64,000 nucleotides of DNA from JBOFDK01 sp051646925 (GTDB taxonomy: Bacteria; Bacillota; Clostridia; Lachnospirales; Cellulosilyticaceae): NCBI GenBank assembly GCA_051646925.1, contig JBOFDK010000110.1, positions 1-64,000 of the forward strand. Direction: 5' to 3'. The first letter of the stretch is position 1. Every line of letters starts with the position of its first letter. Shown piece by piece: positions 1 to 7,501 of this stretch. Made by a program: the position numbers and the translations under genes. The notes beneath the pieces are model-generated. The model ran no database searches. It was given only the letters and a program-made list of their open reading frames with translations, and had not been told where the DNA came from.

Positions 1-913
1 CAGGTAAAATTTCAAGAAACATTTCGGAGTCATCATGCTGCGTAATGATATTTTGTAATGAACAGAAAAAATCATAAAAACTAGCATGCATATCAGTAAG
101 CGTTTCAAAAGTAAGTGCATCAAAAATTAGCAAATTACCAAAAGCGCAAATCATATGATGAAGTTTTTGAAGAAGTGACATAGTATAATCTAGCGTCTCA
201 TTTAAAAGTTCAGCATGCTCGAAAAAAGATTCTTGGTCTAGTGAACATTGTAATTCATCTAAGCTTAAACCTAAATCATCAAATTCACTATTAAAACCGC
301 TAAAGTTACGCCCATCAAATTGTTGACTTAGAATATCTACTAAAAAACTAGCTTGTTCGTCAGTATCATCAATATTAATTTCAAAAAGTGATTGTTCAAT
401 TGAATGCATAAAACGTTCTTGCGTCATTCTCATCGGAATATACGTTAATAAAGCAGCAGCTTTTTGTTGACGAGTAAGAGCGTCACTAGATGAAAAAACA
501 TAATCAGTACAATCTTTTGCAAGTGCAGAAAAATCCATTTCAGCAGCGTCTTTAGCATCCATACCAAAATCTTCATAGTTAGCTTCTTCAAGCACAGTAG
601 TTTGGTTATATAAAGAAGTTCTATGTTGAAGTTCACGTTGAATGGCGTGTAGTGTACGATATTTTTTTTCGAGTACTGTACGAAAATCAACTATTTTTTT
701 TGCATAAGTTTCTTTATATGATGTATCTGCATTTAATAGAGATGGAAGAGACACGAAAAGTGTCTTTATTTCTTGTAAAATATCAGTTAAATCTTGATCA
801 AGATATTGGCAAGATAAATAAGCTGGATTTTTCAAAACAGCTAAATAATCATCTATGAAATTTATATACGAATAAGAAATAGCAACAAATAGTGCAGATT
901 GTTTTTGTTCCAT
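1..913 (-). CDS. Hypothetical protein, C-terminus beyond left edge
   Basis: An uninterrupted minus-strand frame of 304 codons starts at ATG 911-913 and leaves the window at base 1. A Shine-Dalgarno GAGG lies 6 nt before the ATG. The protein starts MEQKQSALFVAISYSYINF. It looks soluble and helical, with many Leu, Gln, Asp and Glu residues, no signal peptide, no membrane segment and no motif I recognise. It is divergent from glgB, with a 150 bp shared intergenic region. The reading frame, start signal and consistent AT-biased codon use make it a real gene; the function is unknown. Confidence 0.8.
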   Translation of the reverse strand, partial: MEQKQSALFVAISYSYINFIDDYLAVLKNPAYLSCQYLDQDLTDILQEIKTLFVSLPSLLNADTSYKETYAKKIVDFRTVLEKKYRTLHAIQRELQHRTSLYNQTTVLEEANYEDFGMDAKDAAEMDFSALAKDCTDYVFSSSDALTRQQKAAALLTYIPMRMTQERFMHSIEQSLFEINIDDTDEQASFLVDILSQQFDGRNFSGFNSEFDDLGLSLDELQCSLDQESFFEHAELLNETLDYTMSLLQKLHHMICAFGNLLIFDALTFETLTDMHASFYDFFCSLQNIITQHDDSEMFLEILP

Positions 914-1014
914 AATAAGCCTCATTTCTATTTTTTTCTACTATAAGCATATACAATTTGTTGAAAACATGCAAGTTACTTAATATATCAAATTAAAGTA
1001 AAAATATTCTATTC

Positions 1015-1043
1015 TTGAAAAGACTTTTAGAATAGTATATTAT
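1015..1043 (+). promoter_or_regulatory. Promoter of glgB
   Basis: A -35 element TTGAAA (1015-1020) and a -10 element TATTAT (1038-1043) are separated by 17 bp. They lie just before the glgB Shine-Dalgarno AAGGAGG (about 1050-1056). Good consensus match and position; not experimentally tested. Confidence 0.6.
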
Positions 1044-1063
1044 AGTCATAAGGAGGTAGAAAA

Positions 1064-3247
1064 ATGGAAAAATTTAAAATTATATCCGGAGAAAGTAATA
1101 GACCTCATGATTATCTTGGGATGCATAAGAGCATCATTGACAATAAGACAAAACTAGAAGTTAGAGTATTTGCGCCAGGTGCAGTAGAAGTAAGCATTTA
1201 TCCTATTAAAAATAAGACAAAACAATATAAGTTAGAGAATATAGGTGATGGCATTTTTCAAACAATATTATCAAGAAGAAAAAACGAGTTTGTATATGAA
1301 GTAACTTGTAAAAATGCAGATAACGATGAATGGTCTTACATTGACCCATATCAGTTTAAGCAAAGTTTTACAGATTTTGAACTCTACTTGTTTGGAGAAG
1401 GAACAGATTATGAAATATATAAAAAATTAGGAGCGCATTTTGTAACACACAACGGAGTTGAGGGTGTAAGATTTGCAGTATGGGCACCTAATGCTAAAAG
1501 AGTTAGTGTAATAGGTGAATTTAATTTTTGGGACGGGTTAAGAGGACAAATGCAATGCATAGAAGCTAATGGCATTTGGGAATTGTTTATTCCAGGTATT
1601 AAAATAGGTGAACTGTATCAATTTGAAATAAAAACACAAGACAACCATATTTTATTTAAAGCTGATCCATATGCACAGTATAGTGAATTAAGACCGGGAA
1701 GAGCTTCAAGAGTTTGGAAAAGAGATACATATGAATGGCAAGATGAAAAATGGCTACAAAAACGTAAAGAAAAACAATATCATGAAGAACCGGTTACTAT
1801 TTATGAAATACATACAGGCTCATGGAAAAAACATCTAAATGGAGACGATTATACATATAGAGAATTAGCAGACAGTTTAGTAGAATATATTACTGATATG
1901 GGATATACTCATGTCGAGCTAATGGGCATTATGGAACATCCTTTTGATGGTTCATGGGGATATCAAGTAACAGGATACTTTGCGCCAACAAGTAGATATG
2001 GGACACCAGATGATTTTAAATACATGATTGATAAACTACATTTAAATGGTATTGGAGTAATATTAGATTGGGTACCAGCGCATTTTCCAAAAGATGCATT
2101 TGCATTAGAAAAATTTGACGGAACAGCGTTATATGAACACGCACTGTCTATACAGGCAGAACATCCACAGTGGGGAACGTTAATATTTAATTATGGACGA
2201 AATGAAGTTAAATTATTTCTTATAGCTAGTGCGATATCATGGATAGAAAATTATCATATAGATGGACTCCGAGTAGATGCTGTTGCATCTATGCTATATT
2301 TAGATTATGGAAGAGAAGATGATAATTATGTAAGAAATGCTAATGGTGGACGTGAAAATTTAGAAGCAGTAGAATTTATACGTAACCTAAACAAAGTTAT
2401 TTACGGCAAATTTGAAGGTGTTATGATGATTGCAGAAGAATCAACATCATGGGCTGGTGTAACAGATTTAGTAGCAAATAACGGGCTAGGATTTGGTTTT
2501 AAATGGAATATGGGATGGATGAATGATATTTTAAGTTATATGAAGCTAGACCCATTATTTCGAAAAGACCATCATAACAAGTTGATTTTTAGTTTAATGT
2601 ACGCTTTTAGTGAAAATTTCATATTACCATTATCACATGATGAAATTGTCCATGGTAAAGGAAGTATGTTGTATAAAATGCCAGGTGATGAATGGCAAAA
2701 GTTTGCAAATGTACGTATTTTATATGGATATATGTTTATGCATCCAGGTAAAAAAATGATTTTTATGGGCAATGAAATTGGACAAACTAGAGAATGGACT
2801 GAAGAAAAAGAAGTAGATTGGTATTTATTACAATACGATTTACATAATAAACTAAAAAATTATATGAAAGATTTAAATTATTTTTATAAGTCATATCCTG
2901 CATTATGGGAACTAGATGGCGATGGCAGAGGGTTTGAGTGGATTGATTGGGACAATAGAAATGAGAGTATTATTTCTTTTGTTAGAAAAAGTAAAAATAA
3001 TAAAGAAGAACTTGTTGTAGTTGTAAATTTCACGCCAAACGTAAGACAGAATTTCCGTATTGGAGTAAATCAACAAGGTGTTTATGAAGAAATATTTAAT
3101 AGTGATGATACTAAATATGGCGGAAGTGGTGTATTAAATAAGCCATTAGAAACAGTTGAAGAATTATGTCATGATAGACCACACTATATTGAAATGACAG
3201 TACCACCGCTAGGTATTAATATTTTCAAATTAAAACAAAAAAAATAA
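1064..3247 (+). CDS. glgB: 1,4-alpha-glucan branching enzyme
   Basis: GlgB cuts alpha-1,4 glucan chains and re-attaches them by alpha-1,6 links during glycogen synthesis. The 727 residue length matches the family (about 730). The N-terminal half carries the carbohydrate-binding/early-set domains. The GH13 barrel follows, with 'EIHTGSW', 'DWVPAHFPKD', the nucleophile Asp405 in 'GLRVDAVASM', the acid Glu458 in 'MIAEES', and Asp526 in 'LSHDEIVHGKGSM'. A beta-sandwich domain closes the protein. The AAGGAGG site sits 7 nt before the ATG. No other glg gene is adjacent; it is a single transcription unit between its own promoter and a bidirectional terminator. Confidence 0.97.
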   Translation: MEKFKIISGESNRPHDYLGMHKSIIDNKTKLEVRVFAPGAVEVSIYPIKNKTKQYKLENIGDGIFQTILSRRKNEFVYEVTCKNADNDEWSYIDPYQFKQSFTDFELYLFGEGTDYEIYKKLGAHFVTHNGVEGVRFAVWAPNAKRVSVIGEFNFWDGLRGQMQCIEANGIWELFIPGIKIGELYQFEIKTQDNHILFKADPYAQYSELRPGRASRVWKRDTYEWQDEKWLQKRKEKQYHEEPVTIYEIHTGSWKKHLNGDDYTYRELADSLVEYITDMGYTHVELMGIMEHPFDGSWGYQVTGYFAPTSRYGTPDDFKYMIDKLHLNGIGVILDWVPAHFPKDAFALEKFDGTALYEHALSIQAEHPQWGTLIFNYGRNEVKLFLIASAISWIENYHIDGLRVDAVASMLYLDYGREDDNYVRNANGGRENLEAVEFIRNLNKVIYGKFEGVMMIAEESTSWAGVTDLVANNGLGFGFKWNMGWMNDILSYMKLDPLFRKDHHNKLIFSLMYAFSENFILPLSHDEIVHGKGSMLYKMPGDEWQKFANVRILYGYMFMHPGKKMIFMGNEIGQTREWTEEKEVDWYLLQYDLHNKLKNYMKDLNYFYKSYPALWELDGDGRGFEWIDWDNRNESIISFVRKSKNNKEELVVVVNFTPNVRQNFRIGVNQQGVYEEIFNSDDTKYGGSGVLNKPLETVEELCHDRPHYIEMTVPPLGINIFKLKQKK

Positions 3248-3265
3248 TATAAGTAATTAGCAAAT

Positions 3266-3308
3266 AAAAAACTTCACGGCACATTGTAAATATGCCGTGA
3301 AGTTTTTT
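3266..3308. terminator. Bidirectional terminator between glgB and argH
   Basis: A 16 bp perfect inverted repeat (3266-3281 and 3293-3308) with an 11 nt loop has an A-run on its left and a T-run on its right, so it can stop transcription in both directions. It overlaps the argH stop codon. Confidence 0.9.
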
Positions 3309-4686
3309 ATTTTAAAGATAATAAATATTGACGTTCTGAAGATATATGAGATAATATGCGTTCTTTATTTGGACCGCCAAAAACGTTACGCTCATTTACG
3401 CAAGTCATTAAATCGATTGCAGAGTAAATATCGGATTCAAAAACCGTTGAAATAGAGTGATATTCGTCAAGAGTTAAGTCTTCTAGATTTTTGTTTGTAT
3501 TTACACAATATAGAACTAGTTTTCCAATAACTTCGTGTGCATCACGAAAAGCCATTCCTTTTTTTACGAGATAGTCAGCAGCGTCGGTAGCATTTGTAAA
3601 TCCACCCGAAGCTGCTTTTTTCATATGATTTTTACAAACAGTCATAGAAGATATCATAGCTGTAAAAATAGGTAAGCACATTTTAATAGTATCTATGCTA
3701 TCAAATACACATTCTTTATCCTCTTGCATATCTTTGTTGTATGCAAGAGGCAAACCTTTCATAGTCGTAAGCAGGCTCAGAAGATTTCCAAAACTACGCC
3801 CTGATTTTCCGCGAACAAGTTCGGCTATATCAGGATTTTTCTTTTGAGGCATAATAGAGCTTCCAGTGCTATACGAATCATCTAGTTCTATAAAATGAAA
3901 TTCATGTGAACTCCATAGTATAATTTCTTCGCTAAAGCGGCTAAGGTGCATCATAAGTACCGATATGCTATACAACGTATCAAGGCAAAAATCACGATCT
4001 GATACAGCGTCAATACTGTTTGCACATACACCATCTAAATTTAGCTCAGTTGCAACAAAGTGGCGGTCTATTGGATAAGTAGTAGTTGCTAGTGCACCTG
4101 CGCCTAGAGGAGAAATATTAGTCATAATACATGCATTGTCAAAACGAGTATAATCACGTTTTAGCATTTCATAATACGCCATAATATGGTGAGCAAATGT
4201 AATTGGTTGTGCGCGCTGCATATGAGTGTACCCTGGCATAATAGTTTCTGTATGATTAGATGCTATTGTCAAAATAGTATCCATTAAAGTTTTTAGCATA
4301 TCTTGAATAGATTTTAATTCGCGGTGGATATAAAGACGCATATCAAGTGCAACTTGGTCATTACGACTTCGGCCTGTATGCATTTTTTTTGCAACATCTC
4401 CAATACGCAAAGTTAGAAGTGTTTCGATATTCATATGAATGTCTTCTGAGTAAATATCAAATGTAACTTCGCCAGATTCAATATCATTTAAAAGGTCTAA
4501 AAGACCGCTATATATACAGTCAGCATCTTCTTTTGGAATAATACCGCACTTACCTAGCATTTTTACATGAGCGCAGCTACCAACAATATCTTCTTTATAA
4601 AGACGTTTGTCAAAAGTAATAGAAGAATTAAAGTGGTCAGTTAGTGAATCTGTTTGTTTAGAAAAACGTCCGCCCCAAAGTTTCAT
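3307..4686 (-). CDS. argH: Argininosuccinate lyase
   Basis: ArgH cleaves argininosuccinate to arginine and fumarate, the last step of arginine synthesis. The 459 residue protein has the family start 'MKLWGGRF' and the fumarase/aspartase signature 'GSSIMPQKKNPD', whose serines fall at about residues 276-277, the catalytic loop. 'TGRSRNDQVALD' in the first third is also typical. It lies 21 bp downstream of argG on the same strand, with a GGGAGGG ribosome site, so the two form an argGH operon. It ends in the shared terminator with glgB. Confidence 0.98.
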   Translation of the reverse strand: MKLWGGRFSKQTDSLTDHFNSSITFDKRLYKEDIVGSCAHVKMLGKCGIIPKEDADCIYSGLLDLLNDIESGEVTFDIYSEDIHMNIETLLTLRIGDVAKKMHTGRSRNDQVALDMRLYIHRELKSIQDMLKTLMDTILTIASNHTETIMPGYTHMQRAQPITFAHHIMAYYEMLKRDYTRFDNACIMTNISPLGAGALATTTYPIDRHFVATELNLDGVCANSIDAVSDRDFCLDTLYSISVLMMHLSRFSEEIILWSSHEFHFIELDDSYSTGSSIMPQKKNPDIAELVRGKSGRSFGNLLSLLTTMKGLPLAYNKDMQEDKECVFDSIDTIKMCLPIFTAMISSMTVCKNHMKKAASGGFTNATDAADYLVKKGMAFRDAHEVIGKLVLYCVNTNKNLEDLTLDEYHSISTVFESDIYSAIDLMTCVNERNVFGGPNKERILSHISSERQYLLSLK

Positions 4687-4707
4687 AAAAAACCCTCCCT
4701 TTCAAAT

Positions 4708-5919
4708 TTATTTGTTTTTATTTTGATTTTGCATCATAGAACGAACTTTTAGTGATAGGCCGTAAAGAGTAATAAATCCACTAGCATCTTCATGGTCATA
4801 AAGATCGCCAGTTGTAAAACTTGCAAGTTGCTCGCTATACAAAGAGTAAGGAGAAGAGGAACCTTGAGGAATTACGTTACCCTTATATAATTTAAGTTTA
4901 ACTTCGCCGCTAACAACTTCTTGTGTTTTTGTTACAAAAGCTTCAAGTGCATAACGAAGAGGAGTAAACCATTTTCCGTTATAAATAAGATCGGCATATT
5001 GAAGAGATACTTGTTGTTTAAAAACATATGTCTCATGATCAAGTGTTAAATGTTCAATTTCTTCATGCGCTTTATACAAAATTGTACCACCTGGCGTTTC
5101 ATATACACCACGAGATTTCATACCTACAACGCGGTTTTCTACAATATCATCTATACCAATACCATTTTGTCCGCCAAGCTCATTTAGTTTTTCGAGTAAG
5201 CTTGAAGGGTCCATAGCAACGTTATTTAAATGTGTTGGAATACCTTTGTCAAAAGTAATAGTAATATTAGTAGGTGTATCAGGCGCCATTTCAGGAGATA
5301 CGCCTATTTTTAGAAGAGTTTCGTAGTTTGGAGCGCACCAAGGGTCTTCAAGTTCTAGCCCTTCATGAGAAATATGCCACATATTACGGTCTCGGCTATA
5401 ACTATCTTCTTTTTTCATAGGAACAGGAAGACCACGTTCTTCAAGATAACTAATTTCTTCTTCGCGAGATGATATATTCCAAATACGCCAAGGCGCAATA
5501 ACTTTAATATGTGGTGCAAGTGCCATAATGCCAAGTTCAAAACGAATTTGGTCATTACCTTTTCCGGTGCAACCATGACAAATGGCTACTGCATTTTCAG
5601 CAAGTGCAATTTTTACAAGTGTTTTAGCTATGACAGCGCGTGCAATAGCTGTACCAAGATAATATTTTGATTCATAAATAGCACCTGATTGAATCATAGG
5701 AAAAACATAGTCAGACATAAATTCATCTTTAACATTTTCAATATATACTTTACTAACGCCCATGCTCATAGCACGTTCTTCAAGACCAACAAGTTCAGAA
5801 TCTTGGCCTACATTAATACAAACAGCAATAACATCATAATTATAATTTTCTTTGAGCCAAGGAACGATAACTGATGTATCAAGACCACCTGAATAAGCTA
5901 AAACTACTTTTTCTTTCAT
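4708..5919 (-). CDS. argG: Argininosuccinate synthase
   Basis: ArgG joins citrulline and aspartate using ATP to give argininosuccinate. The 403 residue protein begins MKEKVVLAYSGGLDTS with the PP-loop nucleotide motif 'SGGLDTS' at residues 10-16, followed by typical 'GCTGKGNDQIRFE' and 'SRDRNMWH' blocks. I chose the ATG at 5917-5919. A TTG 15 bp upstream is in frame, but it would overlap the GGGGG Shine-Dalgarno run that serves the ATG, and family members begin near 'MKEKVVLAYSGG'. First gene of the argGH operon; its promoter overlaps an ARG-box-like palindrome. Confidence 0.97.
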   Translation of the reverse strand: MKEKVVLAYSGGLDTSVIVPWLKENYNYDVIAVCINVGQDSELVGLEERAMSMGVSKVYIENVKDEFMSDYVFPMIQSGAIYESKYYLGTAIARAVIAKTLVKIALAENAVAICHGCTGKGNDQIRFELGIMALAPHIKVIAPWRIWNISSREEEISYLEERGLPVPMKKEDSYSRDRNMWHISHEGLELEDPWCAPNYETLLKIGVSPEMAPDTPTNITITFDKGIPTHLNNVAMDPSSLLEKLNELGGQNGIGIDDIVENRVVGMKSRGVYETPGGTILYKAHEEIEHLTLDHETYVFKQQVSLQYADLIYNGKWFTPLRYALEAFVTKTQEVVSGEVKLKLYKGNVIPQGSSSPYSLYSEQLASFTTGDLYDHEDASGFITLYGLSLKVRSMMQNQNKNK

Positions 5920-5961
5920 AACAAATACCCCCAATAATTTATTAATATATATAACCTAATA

Positions 5962-5996
5962 TGTATAATTATACATAAACAAGAAGATGAATGCAA
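5962..5996 (-). promoter_or_regulatory. argG promoter with ARG-box-like palindrome
   Basis: On the minus strand, -35 TTGCAT (5996-5991) and -10 TATAAT (5973-5968) are 17 bp apart. The -10 lies inside the perfect 14 bp palindrome TGTATAATTATACA (5962-5975). ArgR/AhrC operators of Firmicutes are 18 bp AT-rich palindromes of the type TGAATAATTATTCA, so this is a plausible arginine-repressor site that would block RNA polymerase directly. The promoter is seen in the sequence; repressor identity is inferred. Confidence 0.65.
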
Positions 5997-6127
5997 GAGT
6001 AATAAATAGAATTGTAAAAAAAATTATAAAATCTACACAGTTATAGTGTATTGTAGGAGTATATAGGTAAAAAAATGGGAAGTATAAAGTAGTGTCATAT
6101 ACATAAAAAGTAGTGTGGGAGGAAAAA

Positions 6128-6889
6128 ATGAAAATATTTGATTTAGATGGACCAGTTTACAAAGTAGGAACGGAAATTACAGATGCACTTATATTAACTT
6201 TTTTGTGGATTGTTTTTAGCATTCCAATTATTACAGTTGGAGCATCAACAAGCGCTTTATTTTATATTTACGGAAAAAAAGCAAGAGGTGAGGATGCTTA
6301 TATTTGGCGTGATTTCATAAAAAGTTATAAGCAAAATATGATACAATCAATTCCAATTACAATTATTATAGGAATTATGTGGTTAGGTGTATACTCATAC
6401 AACATGATGATACAAACATATGAAGGCGGGGCACCTGTTATTTTAAGTGCAATTACATTATTATTTACTTTGGAAGTAAGTGTAATTACTGTTTATGTTT
6501 TTGCAATATTATCACGTTTTCATTTAGGAATATGGAATATGTTTTTAACAGCATTTGTATTAGCACATAGACATATAGGAGCAACGGCAATTGTACTTGC
6601 GACTATAGCAGGTGTTCAATATGCAGGTTATTTAATACCGTCATTTCAGTTTATTATTTTTCTAATGCCAGTATTAGTTGCAGCAATTTCTTCATGGCCT
6701 ATCCAAAAAATATTTAAACGTCATATTGAAGCAGCTGAAATGGTCAATCAACAGGCAAAAGAAGAAGTTATAGATGATGAGTGCGATGATACTGATAGTG
6801 AACAAAAAAGTGATGACGAGTGCGATGATATTGATAGTGAACAAAAAAGTAATGACGATGATGATAAATCATTTTTGAAGTATATATAA
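6128..6889 (+). CDS. YesL-like (DUF624) membrane protein
   Basis: A 253 residue protein with about five hydrophobic segments (near residues 20-42, 70-90, 98-125, 130-160 and 165-190). It starts 'MKIFDLDGPVYKVG', as is usual for the YesL/DUF624 family, often found near sugar-transport genes; the biochemical role is unknown. I chose the ATG at 6128, preceded by GGGAGG; a GTG 15 bp upstream is in frame but lies before that ribosome site. The cytoplasmic C-terminal tail is very acidic and contains two tandem copies of a 13 residue unit. No sugar transporter lies nearby. Confidence 0.75.
   Translation: MKIFDLDGPVYKVGTEITDALILTFLWIVFSIPIITVGASTSALFYIYGKKARGEDAYIWRDFIKSYKQNMIQSIPITIIIGIMWLGVYSYNMMIQTYEGGAPVILSAITLLFTLEVSVITVYVFAILSRFHLGIWNMFLTAFVLAHRHIGATAIVLATIAGVQYAGYLIPSFQFIIFLMPVLVAAISSWPIQKIFKRHIEAAEMVNQQAKEEVIDDECDDTDSEQKSDDECDDIDSEQKSNDDDDKSFLKYI
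6773..6850 (+). repeat. 39 bp in-frame tandem repeat in YesL-like tail
   Basis: Two adjacent 39 bp units (6773-6811 and 6812-6850) differ at two bases and encode DDECDDTDSEQKS and DDECDDIDSEQKS. The unit length is a multiple of three, so copy-number change keeps the frame. Confidence 0.9.
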
Positions 6890-6914
6890 TAAAATAAAAA
6901 AATGATGCAACTAA

Positions 6915-6946
6915 TTTACACTTAACTCATATGATAAAAGTGTAAA
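6915..6946. other. Inverted repeat between YesL-like and YHS genes
   Basis: TTTACACTT (6915-6923) and AAGTGTAAA (6938-6946) form a 9 bp stem with a 14 nt loop. No T-run follows, so it is not a classical terminator; it could be an operator or a weak stem. Function unknown. Confidence 0.35.
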
Positions 6947-6980
6947 AACATATTTATAAATAATAGAAGGGAAATAAGTG

Positions 6981-7343
6981 ATGAGTATTTTAATGGATAT
7001 TGTAATGAATATTTTACTTTTATTTATGCTACTTAGTTTATTTAATATAGTGAGATATGCATTTAAAGTACGAAAAATTATTAAAATGCATAAAGATAAT
7101 CCAAACGTTAAAGGTTTTAAAATAGTTAATGGAGAAATTCAGCCTATTGAGGTTAAAGCGGAAGATATAGTAACCCCAGAATCAGAGGTTAAAGAAGAGG
7201 AAATTAAAATTATAAAGGAAGTAGTTAAAGATCCTGTATGTGGTAATGAAGTTGAGAAAAAAGAAGCTTATAGGATACTTAAAAATGGAGAAGAATTTTA
7301 TTTTTGTAGTTGGGAATGTCGTGAAAAGTTTTTAAATGAATAA
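6981..7343 (+). CDS. Membrane-anchored YHS-domain protein
   Basis: A 120 residue protein with one N-terminal membrane segment (about residues 3-25), a charged linker, and a C-terminal YHS domain: 'DPVCGNEV' and 'FYFCSWECREKF'. YHS domains occur in metal ATPases and other metal-handling proteins, and the three Cys residues may bind a metal; the substrate is unknown. GTG 6978 and ATG 6981 are adjacent; I use the ATG, with GAAGGG upstream. It follows the YesL-like gene by 91 bp and ends in its own terminator. Confidence 0.75.
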   Translation: MSILMDIVMNILLLFMLLSLFNIVRYAFKVRKIIKMHKDNPNVKGFKIVNGEIQPIEVKAEDIVTPESEVKEEEIKIIKEVVKDPVCGNEVEKKEAYRILKNGEEFYFCSWECREKFLNE

Positions 7344-7350
7344 TATTATT

Positions 7351-7386
7351 AAAAAATACTTGTTAAAAAAGCAAGTGTTTTTTTTA
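7351..7386 (+). terminator. Rho-independent terminator after YHS gene
   Basis: An 11-12 bp A/T-flanked stem (from 7351 to 7362 and from 7372) is followed by a run of about eight T residues. Confidence 0.75.
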
Positions 7387-7438
7387 TAAAAAGGATATAA
7401 TATACTATACGAAAAATAAATAAAACCGATTAACGATA

Positions 7439-7467
7439 TAGACAAAGATTTTAGTTCAATCTATAAT
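7439..7467 (+). promoter_or_regulatory. Promoter of M16C peptidase gene
   Basis: -35 TAGACA (7439-7444), 17 bp spacer, -10 TATAAT (7462-7467). It is placed 35 bp before the chosen start codon. Confidence 0.65.
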
Positions 7468-7501
7468 AAGTTATAGTAAAACATTGAGTGAGGAGAATTA
7501 T

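Noticed and set aside
5920..5934. TTG 5934 as argG start
   Set aside because: The codon overlaps the GGGGG ribosome site for the ATG at 5919, and the extra five residues are not family-like.
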